Source: an uncultured bacterium (GTDB lineage: Bacteria > Vulcanimicrobiota > Xenobia > Xenobiales > Xenobiaceae). Taken from it: a DNA stretch of 64,000 nt. Location of the stretch: contig CAKTUZ010000013.1 of assembly GCA_934621605.1 (NCBI GenBank), positions 1 through 64,000 of the forward strand. The letters run 5' to 3'. Below the pieces are notes generated by a model. The model ran no database searches. It was not told the origin of the DNA and saw only the letters and a list, made by a program, of their open reading frames with translations. The translations under genes and the position numbers were made by a program. Below are positions 53,050 through 61,349 of the stretch, in pieces (positions within the stretch are counted from its first letter, which is position 1; each line of letters begins with the position of its first letter).

Positions 53050-54507
53050 CTAAATACGTCGACTTTGAGCTTTAATAAGTTGGAGTTTGGCAATAGCCAA
53101 GCCTCCCTGAGCGATGCGCTTGATGCCCTCCCAATTGGTCATTTTCTTCAAGGTATGATAGATCTTTATGGGGTCAAAATAAAAATCACGGTTAATTTCT
53201 TTGAAGATGGATAGTAATTCTTCTCGGCTCATATATTGATTCCACATTGTGGGAATGTGCTCGGCCGTTTCAACAGTGGGATTGAGCATAAAGCGTTTCC
53301 AAATATCGGGATCCCATAAATGCTGATCGGCGCCGCGCTGCCACAAAGGGGTGTCCGGATAGGGGCTGGTAATAGCATAAACTACGTATTCTGGATCAAG
53401 CTGATAGACAAAATCTACTGTGCGCATAATATCATCGCGATTTTTTTCAGCTGGAGTGCCGATCATAATATAAGCACAGCCGCACATATCCAGCTCTTTG
53501 CACCATTTAAACACTTGGCGGGCTTTTTCCGGCTTCATAAAGGTTTTTCCTAGAGCTTGAAGTCCTTCAGGGGTACCGCTTTCTACTCCGAAATGGCCGC
53601 GTAGGCAGCCTGCTTTGCGGGCAATTTTCAACATTTCGTAAGTTGTACCGGCGATAGTGCCTTTAAAAGCCCAGTACATTTTTAATTTACGACGTAAAAT
53701 CTCTTGAGAAATTTCGATAACACGTTTAGTAGGAGCATTAAAAATATCGTCGACAAAAAGTACTTCTTCAATACCCATGTCTTTACATACTTCCATTTCA
53801 TCGACAATATCTTTAACTGTGCGAGAAGCGAAAGCGGCAGTGGAAAGACAAAATTTGCAGCCTTGAGGACAACCTCGAGAAGTTACGATGGTAGTAGAAC
53901 GCAAGCCCAACATACCGGGAGTGTAGTATTCGTCTAAATTTATACCTTCGCGGTCAGGCATAGGGAAGCGGGATAAATCTTTATTTACAGGACGAGCTTC
54001 ATTGCGGGTAACGGAACCATCAGCATTTTTGAACCAAATACCTTTAACATTTTGGGCTTCACCCTTACCATCCAAGTAATCGATCCATTCGGCAAAAGCT
54101 TCTTCAGCGTCTCGTTCATTGCATATAGAATCTACTCCGGAGAGGGAAAGAGCCTCTTCAGGAAAACGCATGGCATGAGGGCCGCCCAAAATTACATGAA
54201 TATCTTTATTGACATGTTTAGCTGATTTAACACATTCATGAACATCGATTAGATTGTGAGTCATGGTAGTAATACCTACAACTTGAGGATCATATTCACG
54301 AATGCGCTGTTCTATTTGAGCTTGGGTTAGCAAATCACAGTTAGCGTCTAAAATTTTAACTTCGTGGTTACTATGGGCTTTAATGTAGGCGGATAAATAC
54401 ATAATCCCTTGGGGGGGAAAAAGATGCTGATCTTTACCGTTAAAAATATCCGGCACGCCGCACCAGATTGAGTTTATGCGGGGAGCGTTGATAAGCATTA
54501 TTTTCAT
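53050..54507 (-). CDS. B12-binding domain radical SAM protein
   Basis: 485 residues. The N-terminal cobalamin-binding-like Rossmann domain (about 1-150: MKIMLINAPRIN, GIMYLSAYIKAHS, VVGITTMTHN, VILGGPHAMRFPEEAL) lacks the DxHxxG motif, as usual for this class. The radical SAM motif is TSRGCPQGCKFCLS (CX3CX2C, near 214). FGVESGTPEGLQALGKTFM and MIGTPAEKNRDD follow the BchE/P-methylase pattern. It could be a methylase or cyclase for lipids or secondary products; the substrate cannot be read. No partner genes adjoin. Confidence 0.92.
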   Translation of the reverse strand: MKIMLINAPRINSIWCGVPDIFNGKDQHLFPPQGIMYLSAYIKAHSNHEVKILDANCDLLTQAQIEQRIREYDPQVVGITTMTHNLIDVHECVKSAKHVNKDIHVILGGPHAMRFPEEALSLSGVDSICNERDAEEAFAEWIDYLDGKGEAQNVKGIWFKNADGSVTRNEARPVNKDLSRFPMPDREGINLDEYYTPGMLGLRSTTIVTSRGCPQGCKFCLSTAAFASRTVKDIVDEMEVCKDMGIEEVLFVDDIFNAPTKRVIEISQEILRRKLKMYWAFKGTIAGTTYEMLKIARKAGCLRGHFGVESGTPEGLQALGKTFMKPEKARQVFKWCKELDMCGCAYIMIGTPAEKNRDDIMRTVDFVYQLDPEYVVYAITSPYPDTPLWQRGADQHLWDPDIWKRFMLNPTVETAEHIPTMWNQYMSREELLSIFKEINRDFYFDPIKIYHTLKKMTNWEGIKRIAQGGLAIAKLQLIKAQSRRI

Positions 54508-54716
54508 AAATAGATTCCGCCTTCAAATTTTTGTAAAAATGCACTTCAATTTAGGCCCCGTCCCTTCAGATGTTCAATAGCGGTTTCCTCCTTTTATGGG
54601 CCGATTCCACAAAAAAAAGCCCTAAAAAAGCCAAATTATCTCTATATGAATAAGCTGGATAGGCAAAAGGAGACAGCTAAGGGGGAGAATCTTGAATATT
54701 TACAGAAGGAATCCGG

Positions 54717-54740
54717 GTTCAATGAATAGTTCAATGAATA
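54717..54740 (+). repeat. Two tandem 12-base repeats
   Basis: GTTCAATGAATA occurs twice head to tail in the leader of the orphan specificity-subunit gene, about 36 bases before its start. It could be a small binding site or simple slippage. Confidence 0.8.
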
Positions 54741-54775
54741 GTTGTGCCATAAGATGATCTTGAAAGGGGTTCGAT

Positions 54776-55888
54776 ATGTCAGAATATAGAATGACCCGCT
54801 TAGGAGACGTTTGTGCTTTCCAAGGCGGAGTAAATATCGATCGCAGTTTGCTTAACGAAGACGGAACAGAGGGAGTTCCCGTCATTCTGCATAGCGACAT
54901 TGAAAAAGGGCAGGTCTCCACCTACTACACTGGTGATTATTCCAAAGAGCAGCTTGTCCACAATGGGGAATATTTGGTATCGCTTACGGATCGTTTATCC
55001 ATCGAGCCTTGGAACGGCGAAGATGCCCTCTTTAGTCACCATTTCTGCCGTTTATGCCCTGATACAGAGCAATTAAATCCTTTATATATGGCCTATGCTC
55101 TCTCTTACATTTTCTGTAAGCTTGAAGATGATGAAAATACCGGTATACTCGAAGATGATGTTTCTATTGACGACTTAGAAGAAACTGTCATCCCTTTGCC
55201 AAGTTTGGAAGAGCAAGAACTTATTGCCGACGTATTGCGCAATGCTTACGACTTGATGAATTTGCAATTTGAACAGCTTGACAAATCTGAAGAGTTGTTA
55301 GGCGCTCGCTTTACTGAACTTTTCGGTCAAGTTGATACAAATGATCGCGGTTGGGAAGTTAAGCCTTTGGGCGCTTTGACCGAGCGCTTGAAGTCTCGTT
55401 CTCTTTTAGCCAAAGACAGAGTGCCTGGTGAATATCCTTACTATGATTCTACAGGCATTGTAGACAGCGTTGATGAGTATCTTTTTGACGAAGATTTGCT
55501 TTTAGTTGCCAAAGTTGGCTCGGTACTTACTTCTGACGATATCCCTATTGCCAGAGCTGTTCATGGCAAGATTTGGGCCAGCGATTTAGTCCATGTTTTG
55601 CGTATCAATCCTGATGCTGGTGTTATTCCTGAATATTTGGAGATGGTTGTCAACAGCTTAGATATTACTCCGAGTTTGCGCGGCGGTGTTATGCCTAAAC
55701 TTCCCAAGGCTTCCTTGAACGAGTTGCCCATTCCTATTCCTCCCATGGAATTGCAACTTGAATATAAGGGCTTTTTGGGAACAATCGATGAACAATGTGA
55801 AAAGACGGCTCAGCGTATAACTGAAACTTCGCAAATTTGTCACAGTCTCAATCAGCGCTACTTTGAGAGCGCTATGAGCTATGAATAA
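54776..55888 (+). CDS. Orphan type I restriction specificity subunit (HsdS-like)
   Basis: 370 residues with two target-recognition halves. Half 1 (about 1-165) starts MTRLGDVCAFQGG and ends in VIPLPSLEEQELIADVL; half 2 (about 190-340) has WEVKPLGALTERLKS and ends in LPIPIPPMELQLEY. Each P-x-P-xx-E-x-Q ending leads into a spacer helix, as in HsdS. No hsdM or hsdR gene is within the window. AAAGGGG lies seven bases before the ATG. It sits alone between two minus/plus gene blocks and could be a spare recognition module. Confidence 0.88.
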   Translation: MSEYRMTRLGDVCAFQGGVNIDRSLLNEDGTEGVPVILHSDIEKGQVSTYYTGDYSKEQLVHNGEYLVSLTDRLSIEPWNGEDALFSHHFCRLCPDTEQLNPLYMAYALSYIFCKLEDDENTGILEDDVSIDDLEETVIPLPSLEEQELIADVLRNAYDLMNLQFEQLDKSEELLGARFTELFGQVDTNDRGWEVKPLGALTERLKSRSLLAKDRVPGEYPYYDSTGIVDSVDEYLFDEDLLLVAKVGSVLTSDDIPIARAVHGKIWASDLVHVLRINPDAGVIPEYLEMVVNSLDITPSLRGGVMPKLPKASLNELPIPIPPMELQLEYKGFLGTIDEQCEKTAQRITETSQICHSLNQRYFESAMSYE

Positions 55889-56224
55889 AATATTTGTGCT
55901 CTCTTTAGTCTCTGCCTAGCTGGCTGATAGATTGCAATTTTTAACGGCCCTGTTTTTTTTCAAAAATAGACAACAAAAAATGGGGCCTGTTTTTTTTGCT
56001 CCGGAAAGTTTTTTTAGATAATTTATTGTATATAACATACGGTTTAGAGATAAGTAGCATATGTGCATATGATGGCTTTTTGTTACTGTAGAATGGCTGT
56101 TTTTAGCAAAATAATTCTGTTTTTTTATTAGTTTTTGGTCTGTTTAGAACTGTTACTTAAAAGCCATTTGTCATATGATGTAAAGGAGGCGCCGTCAGTA
56201 AGTGGTTTCTGTAATTTTGATGAT

Positions 56225-56445
56225 GGCTGTCCTTAACCTATTTTTAGCTGGAGGTCTTCCGCCTCTTCAGGTGGGAGATTAAGGCGGGCGTGGAAAACCA
56301 GACCAATGAAAATACCGTGAGGTCGCACGGAGATTTACGCCTGTGGAGAGGGTATAAGCCGTTGCAATTCCTTTGAGTTGCGGTGCATTTCTCGCAGAAG
56401 CAGGAAGTTCTCACCTTCTATTAGGTGAGGGTACGTTCGCATTGT
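56225..56445 (+). pseudogene. Probable IS200/IS605 tnpB 3' relic with omega-RNA-like scaffold
   Basis: No intact frame, but two adjacent frames give peptides like the C-terminus of TnpB: one with NLFLAGGLPPLQVGD, one with ENQTNENTVRSHGDLRLW, and a last one with SQKQEVLTFY, where TnpB proteins often end in xKQEa. The nucleic acid keeps hairpins CCGTG/CACGG and CTCACCT/AGGTGAG (56410-56416 with 56423-56429), the latter preceded by GCAGGAAGTT and followed by GTACGTTC, as at the right ends of such elements. No transposase gene remains. The RNA part may still be transcribed. An unrelated structured RNA is the alternative. Confidence 0.45.
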
Positions 56446-56462
56446 GTTGTGTTGAGTATAAT
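56434..56462 (+). promoter_or_regulatory. Candidate promoter of glgB
   Basis: TATAAT at 56457-56462, 48 bases before glgB, with a poor -35 (TTCGCA at 56436, 15-base spacing). It abuts the relic element, so the element's right end may have supplied or moved the promoter. Confidence 0.4.
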
Positions 56463-56509
56463 TTCAGGCGCTTTTTCTGATAGGATTTGTTTTTTAGGAG
56501 TTGTGAAGT

Positions 56510-58579
56510 ATGGATAAAGTTCATGAAAAATTGCCAGTCATGACATCCTACGATCGTTATTTGTGGTGCAAGGCCGCTCATCATAAAGCATATCGCCGTA
56601 TGGGCGCTCATTTAGCTACTTATGAAGGGCAGAAGGGCGTCCATTTTGCTGTCTGGGCTCCCAATGCCGAGCGTGTTTCTGTTATTTGTGATTTGAATAA
56701 ATGGACTCCCGATGTCAATCCGCTTATTCTTAATAATGATACGGGTGTTTGGCAAGGTTTCATTCCTGGTTTAAAGGAAGGCGATTGTTACAAATATGCT
56801 ATTAAACCTCACCAGGACATTATCCTTGAAAAGTCGGATCCTTACGCTTTTGCGACTGAAATTAGACGTCCGGGAAGCGAGTGGGGAAAAGCTTCTGTAA
56901 TTTGGGACATCGGTAAATATAAGTGGAAAGATACCGAATGGATGGCCAACAGAGTCAAGAATTCTGTTCGTCGTCAGGCCATGAATATTTACGAATGCAA
57001 TTTGGCTTCTTGGCGTCGTAAAAACGGTACTGAATACCTCACTTATGAAGAAGCTGCTCGAGAGTTAGTTCCTTACCTTAAAGAGATGGGCTATACTCAT
57101 GTAGAGTTTATGCCTTTAACCGAGTACCCTTATGACGGTTCTTGGGGGTATCAGTCTACCGGATATTTCGCTCCTACCAGTCGTTTTGGTACTCCCGAGC
57201 AGCTGATGTATCTTATTGATGAGCTGCATTGTAACGGCATCGGTGTTATTTTAGACTGGGTGCCAGCTCATTTCCCCAAAGATGCTTTCAGTTTGGCTCG
57301 TTTTGACGGCAGTTGTCTTTACGAACATGAAGATCCGCGCCAAGGTTGCCATCCTCAGTGGGGAACTTATATCTTTAACTATGGCCGCAATGAAGTGCGC
57401 AATTTCCTCATTTCTTCCGGTTTATTCTGGTTAGAGTGCTACCATATAGATGGTATTAGAGTAGATGCAGTAGCTTCTATGCTTTACTTAGATTATGGTA
57501 AGCAGAGTGGTGGCTGGGTTCCCAATAAGTATGGCGGCCACGAAAATTTGGAAGCTGTCTCTTTCTTGCGCGATTTTAATAGTGCTGTTATCAAAGAATG
57601 TCCCGGATGTTTTACTTGCGCTGAAGAGTCTACTTCTTGGGCTCATGTTACCGGTCCGGTCGACGAAGGTGGTTTAGGTTTCACTTTTAAGTGGAATATG
57701 GGTTGGATGCATGATACTTTAAAATTTATGTCAGACGATCCTATCTTCCGTCGCTACAGCTACAATAAGCTCACTTTCGGTATGCTTTACCAGTATTCCG
57801 AAGATTTTATTCTGCCATTTTCACATGATGAAGTTGTCTATGGCAAACGTTCGCTTTTGAATAAAATGCCTGGTGACGAGTGGCAGAGTTATGCCAATTT
57901 GCGTACTTTATACGGTTATATGATTGGTTATCCCGGTAAGAAACTCAGTTTTATGGGAAATGAGTTTGCTCAATGGAACGAGTGGAACTTTAATCAGTCT
58001 TTAGATTGGCATTTAATTACCGAGAAGCCTCATGAACAAATGCAAGAGTGGTGCCAGGCTATAAACCATTTCTATAAAGAACACCCGGAGCTTTGGGAGT
58101 TGGATAATAGTCCTGGTGGATTTACCTGGTTGCAGTGTGATGATCCTGATAATAGTGTGGCTATATTTGTGCGCTATCCTTTGGGAAGAGGTAGCGTAGT
58201 TATGGTTGCTTGCAACTTTACTCCCGTGCCGCGTTGCAATTATCGGATCGGTTTGCCTGTAGAAGTAGAAGGCACCTGGAAGTTGGAGCTCAATTCTGAT
58301 GATCCAAAATATGGAGGCAGCGGCTATAAGGTAGATGAAGAATTAGCTGCTCAGCCGGTGCCTTTTGGCTCTCATCAGCTCTCTTTAGAACTTACCTTGG
58401 CTCCTTTGTCCTGTATGTTCTATACTGCCAAAACTCTCAATGCAGTAGAATCTGTTAATGATGAAGCTCTTAAAGAAAAAGTTGTTATAAAAATAGAAGA
58501 GGTGGCCGAACCTGAGCAGGAAGACGACCGCTTCAAAGATAAGCTCTCTAAGATTAAGTTTGATCATCCCCTTTCTTAG
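56510..58579 (+). CDS. glgB: 1,4-alpha-glucan branching enzyme
   Basis: Makes alpha-1,6 branches in glycogen. An N-terminal CBM48 domain (GVHFAVWAPNAERVSVICDL) precedes the GH13 barrel: VLDWVPAHF-like block GVILDWVPAHFPKDAF, nucleophile aspartate in IDGIRVDAVASM (about 320), acid/base glutamate in TCAEESTSW (about 371), and FSHDEVVYGKRSLL (about 438). The C-terminal beta domain ends near 645, followed by an acidic then basic tail of 45 residues not usual for GlgB. 689 residues. The start is preceded by TTAGGAG. No other glg gene adjoins. Confidence 0.97.
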   Translation: MDKVHEKLPVMTSYDRYLWCKAAHHKAYRRMGAHLATYEGQKGVHFAVWAPNAERVSVICDLNKWTPDVNPLILNNDTGVWQGFIPGLKEGDCYKYAIKPHQDIILEKSDPYAFATEIRRPGSEWGKASVIWDIGKYKWKDTEWMANRVKNSVRRQAMNIYECNLASWRRKNGTEYLTYEEAARELVPYLKEMGYTHVEFMPLTEYPYDGSWGYQSTGYFAPTSRFGTPEQLMYLIDELHCNGIGVILDWVPAHFPKDAFSLARFDGSCLYEHEDPRQGCHPQWGTYIFNYGRNEVRNFLISSGLFWLECYHIDGIRVDAVASMLYLDYGKQSGGWVPNKYGGHENLEAVSFLRDFNSAVIKECPGCFTCAEESTSWAHVTGPVDEGGLGFTFKWNMGWMHDTLKFMSDDPIFRRYSYNKLTFGMLYQYSEDFILPFSHDEVVYGKRSLLNKMPGDEWQSYANLRTLYGYMIGYPGKKLSFMGNEFAQWNEWNFNQSLDWHLITEKPHEQMQEWCQAINHFYKEHPELWELDNSPGGFTWLQCDDPDNSVAIFVRYPLGRGSVVMVACNFTPVPRCNYRIGLPVEVEGTWKLELNSDDPKYGGSGYKVDEELAAQPVPFGSHQLSLELTLAPLSCMFYTAKTLNAVESVNDEALKEKVVIKIEEVAEPEQEDDRFKDKLSKIKFDHPLS

Positions 58580-58597
58580 AGGTATTGCAACTGTAGA

Positions 58598-58655
58598 ACA
58601 GTTCAAGCTCAGCCCTCAAAAAAAGGTTATACCGGTTTGAGGGCTGAACTGTTTG
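58598..58655 (+). terminator. Terminator after glgB
   Basis: ACAGTTCA and CAGCCCTCAAA on the left pair with TTTGAGGGCTG and AACTGT on the right with a four-base bulge (AGCT); the T-rich tail is short. Confidence 0.8.
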
Positions 58656-58747
58656 TATATAAAAATCAAGCAGGCAAAGCTTCCAAAATTCCTAGTTGGG
58701 GGGGGATCCATTTATACGAGAACTTTTGGGGGTTTTGGTTTTTGCTC

Positions 58748-59950
58748 ATGGAATACCGTTTAGCTAGTCGTATGAATTTCGTGACCGCTTCGGAGGTACG
58801 CGAAATACTTAAAGTTACAGAACGTCCCGATGTCCTTTCTTTTGCCGGCGGGCTTCCTGCTCCTGAGCTTTTCCCTCATAAAGAGATTGCCGAGCATACT
58901 GCCGCTCTTCTTAATGAAGAGGGAATGCGGGTTCTCCAGTACTCTCCTACAGAGGGTTATGTTCCGCTCAGGAAATGGATTATGGAGCATCTCAATAATA
59001 CTTGGGGTACGCATATAGAGGGACTGGATAATGTTATCATTACCAGTGGTTCTCAGTCCGGTTTGGATCTTGCTTCTAAGCTTTTACTCGATCAGGATGA
59101 TATTGTCTGGACTGAAGCGCCTACTTATATGGCAGCTTTGGCCGCTTTTCGCATGTGTGGAGCTCAATTTGAGGAAATGCAGTGCGATGACAACGGAGTG
59201 ATAATTGAGGGCTTGGAAGAGAGACTTAAGCTCCGCAAACCCAAATGTGTATACGTTATTACCAATTTTCAAAATCCTTCCGGTCGTACTTGGAGTATGG
59301 AGAGAAGGCGTCTATTTATGGAACTTATGACCAGATATGAAGTTCCTGTTATTGAAGACAATGCCTATTATGAGGTTTGTTTTGGTAATTTAAAGTATTG
59401 CTCTCTGTCTCACTTTGATACTAAGGGGCTGGTAATCAGTCTGGGCAGTTTTTCTAAAGTGCTTTGTCCTGGTTTGCGCATCGCTTGGGTTACTGGAGAC
59501 AAAGAATTGATGCGCAAGATGGTTATATTAAAGCAAGCTACTGATTTGCAAACCCCTTTACTCAACCAGATGATTATTTATCGTTATTTGGCAAATAGCG
59601 ATTTTAATGAACGCTTAAGGTTAATAAGTAATACTTATAAAGAACGGTGTGAAGCTATGCTTTGCGAGTTGGAGGCCTGTGCTCCTAAGGAAGTGCGTTT
59701 TACCAGACCTGGAGGCGGGATGTTTGTGTGGGTAGAATTGCCCAAAGATATTGATTCTCACAAACTTTTGAACCGTTGTCTGGCTCATAATATCGCTTTT
59801 GTACCCGGAGATGCTTTTTACCCGGTGACAAAAAAGCATAATATGGCTAGAATCAACTTTTCCAATTTGCCTCCGGAAACTATTCGACACGGGGTACGCA
59901 TTCTTTGCGATTCTATAAGGGAAGAAATGGCCGCTGTTAGAGACCATTAA
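58748..59950 (+). CDS. PLP-dependent class I/II aminotransferase (2-aminoadipate/LysN-like)
   Basis: 400 residues from the ATG at 58748; an upstream open part from 58637 runs through the glgB terminator and is not coding. PDVLSFAGGLPAPELFP, VLQYSPTEGYVPLRKWI, ITSGSQSGLDLASKLL, VITNFQNPSGRTWSMERR and VIEDNAYYEVCF lead to the PLP lysine in LGSFSKVLCPGLRIAWV (about 236). RPGGGMFVWVEL follows. These are the marks of the fold-type I group with LysN, ArAT-like and MocR-derived enzymes. The amino acid substrate is not evident. Confidence 0.94.
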   Translation: MEYRLASRMNFVTASEVREILKVTERPDVLSFAGGLPAPELFPHKEIAEHTAALLNEEGMRVLQYSPTEGYVPLRKWIMEHLNNTWGTHIEGLDNVIITSGSQSGLDLASKLLLDQDDIVWTEAPTYMAALAAFRMCGAQFEEMQCDDNGVIIEGLEERLKLRKPKCVYVITNFQNPSGRTWSMERRRLFMELMTRYEVPVIEDNAYYEVCFGNLKYCSLSHFDTKGLVISLGSFSKVLCPGLRIAWVTGDKELMRKMVILKQATDLQTPLLNQMIIYRYLANSDFNERLRLISNTYKERCEAMLCELEACAPKEVRFTRPGGGMFVWVELPKDIDSHKLLNRCLAHNIAFVPGDAFYPVTKKHNMARINFSNLPPETIRHGVRILCDSIREEMAAVRDH

Positions 59951-59966
59951 TAATTGATTAGATAGA

Positions 59967-60014
59967 AAAACAAGCTGTCTTGTATATTTAAGAGACGGCT
60001 TGTTTATTTTTACC
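59967..60014 (+). terminator. Terminator after the aminotransferase gene
   Basis: AAACAAGC and GTCTT pair with AAGAGAC and GCTTGTTT around a short loop, then TATTTTTA. Confidence 0.75.
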
Positions 60015-60064
60015 ACGAGTGCCGTCCAATAACAATTTAGTTGAAATTTGCGGAGAGTTTTTCT

Positions 60065-60682
60065 ATGAATAAAAAAGCAATAATTATCACTTGTTCGGCA
60101 GTAGTTGCTTTGTTGTTGACTTTTTTGGTTTTTTATTACGGATATTGGAAAAATACTCCCGTTTACTCTTTGACCTTGGTAAAAACAGCCATTGAGCATA
60201 ATGATTGGCCATCTTTTGAAGCCAGAGTAGATTTAGATAGCGTTCTTAAGTATGCTTACGATGATGCTGCTGATTCCGTGATTGAACAGCAATTGGGCAA
60301 AAACAGTCTACTTTCGTTAGTAAAAGGCCAAGCTTTTCTCAAAGGCGCTGCTAATCTGGTAAAAAATGATGCCGTAGAGATGGCTAAAAACAGAATTAAA
60401 CGTTATGTCAGCGGAGAGGACGACAGTGACGATAGTTTTGTCGATCGTTCCGGTTTTAGAAGTATCGATTTTTCTTTTTTTGATAGTTTGGGATTTGGGG
60501 CGGCTGTCGTAGAATACACGGTTATAGAGGACAAGGTTGCCGTCATGGGAGTGCGCCTTTATCCGCGTGGTTTTACTAATGAATTTGTTATGCAATTAGA
60601 AATGCAAAAAGAAAACGGCATTTGGCGCCTGAAGCGCATTAAAAATCTTAAAGAACTGTTGGATCAATTGCAAAAAGACTAA
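60065..60682 (+). CDS. DUF2939-like membrane-anchored protein
   Basis: 205 residues from the ATG at 60065, which has GGAGAG seven bases upstream. One N-terminal membrane segment (IIITCSAVVALLLTFLVFYY) is followed by SLTLVKTAIEHNDWPSFEARVDLDSVL and a C-terminal beta part ending WRLKRIKNLKELLDQL. This plan fits the DUF2939 family, exported or anchored in the inner membrane, function unknown. It converges on the thioredoxin-fold lipoprotein. Confidence 0.82.
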   Translation: MNKKAIIITCSAVVALLLTFLVFYYGYWKNTPVYSLTLVKTAIEHNDWPSFEARVDLDSVLKYAYDDAADSVIEQQLGKNSLLSLVKGQAFLKGAANLVKNDAVEMAKNRIKRYVSGEDDSDDSFVDRSGFRSIDFSFFDSLGFGAAVVEYTVIEDKVAVMGVRLYPRGFTNEFVMQLEMQKENGIWRLKRIKNLKELLDQLQKD

Positions 60683-60720
60683 AAAAGAATATAATTCCCT
60701 ATGTATTCCATGTATTTTTA

Positions 60721-61311
60721 TTAGTTAACTTTATTTGCTTGGGTATTTTCGCTAACCAAAGTTTCTAACATTTTTTGTAAATCATCATAAGTGAGGAGTC
60801 CCTCTGCATTTTTTAGCAAGTTGCCATCTGAATCCAAAAACCAATAAGAAGGAATAGACTTTACCTTTAGTTCTTTGTACAGTTGCTGATCACCTAAAGC
60901 CATTTCAAAATTAAGCTTTTCAGTTTTGATTAACTTCTGAGCTGTTGGCAAAGGAGTATCATAAACTAAACAAATAATGCGTAGGTTAGAGCCGTATTGC
61001 AAGGCCACTTTCTTGAGCGCTTCAGTTTGGGCTATATGTTCATCAAACCAAGTCGGTGACCAGATAGTTATTATGGTGAGATGCTGATGCGTCTTGGGAG
61101 CGAAGTTCAGTTCTGCTTGAGAGTTAAGTTCTTTGGCTGTCAAAAGGGCTAGAGGTTTTCCAGTAGAACGCAAGGACGGAATAATGTCGCTTTTCAGTTC
61201 GGTTTCTGTCGGAGTTAAATTAGGTTGATTCGTTGAAGAATTGCAGCCGGAGGCCCATAGAAGTGCCAAGATGCAAAAACAGAAGCCTAAGTATTTCTTT
61301 AAATTTATCAT
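60721..61311 (-). CDS. TlpA/ResA-like thioredoxin-fold lipoprotein lacking the CxxC motif
   Basis: 196 residues. The lipoprotein signal ends at cysteine 23 (WASGC). The fold is TlpA-like: LTIITIWSPTWFDEHIAQTE stands where WATWCxPC is normal, then IICLVYD, then VKSIPSYWFLDSDGNLL with the cis-proline and the usual final strand. Both active-site cysteines are gone (SPTW), so a thiol redox role is excluded. It may bind peptides or act in a complex. It lies 38 bases downstream of the RqcH gene on the same strand. Confidence 0.88.
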   Translation of the reverse strand: MINLKKYLGFCFCILALLWASGCNSSTNQPNLTPTETELKSDIIPSLRSTGKPLALLTAKELNSQAELNFAPKTHQHLTIITIWSPTWFDEHIAQTEALKKVALQYGSNLRIICLVYDTPLPTAQKLIKTEKLNFEMALGDQQLYKELKVKSIPSYWFLDSDGNLLKNAEGLLTYDDLQKMLETLVSENTQANKVN

Positions 61312-61349
61312 TCCGTCTTCTCCACTGCTGCTAAGTTTAATCGGGGCTA

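Larger units (their letters stand above)
55889..56509. other. Non-coding stretch with probable decayed tnpB end
   Basis: The left 300 bases are very rich in A and T and hold no gene. The right part (about 56225-56445) is the probable tnpB relic and RNA scaffold, and the glgB promoter and leader follow. Confidence 0.55.

Noticed and set aside
58637..58747. N-terminal extension of the aminotransferase
   Set aside because: The added codons run through the glgB terminator and are Trp/Phe-rich without family support.
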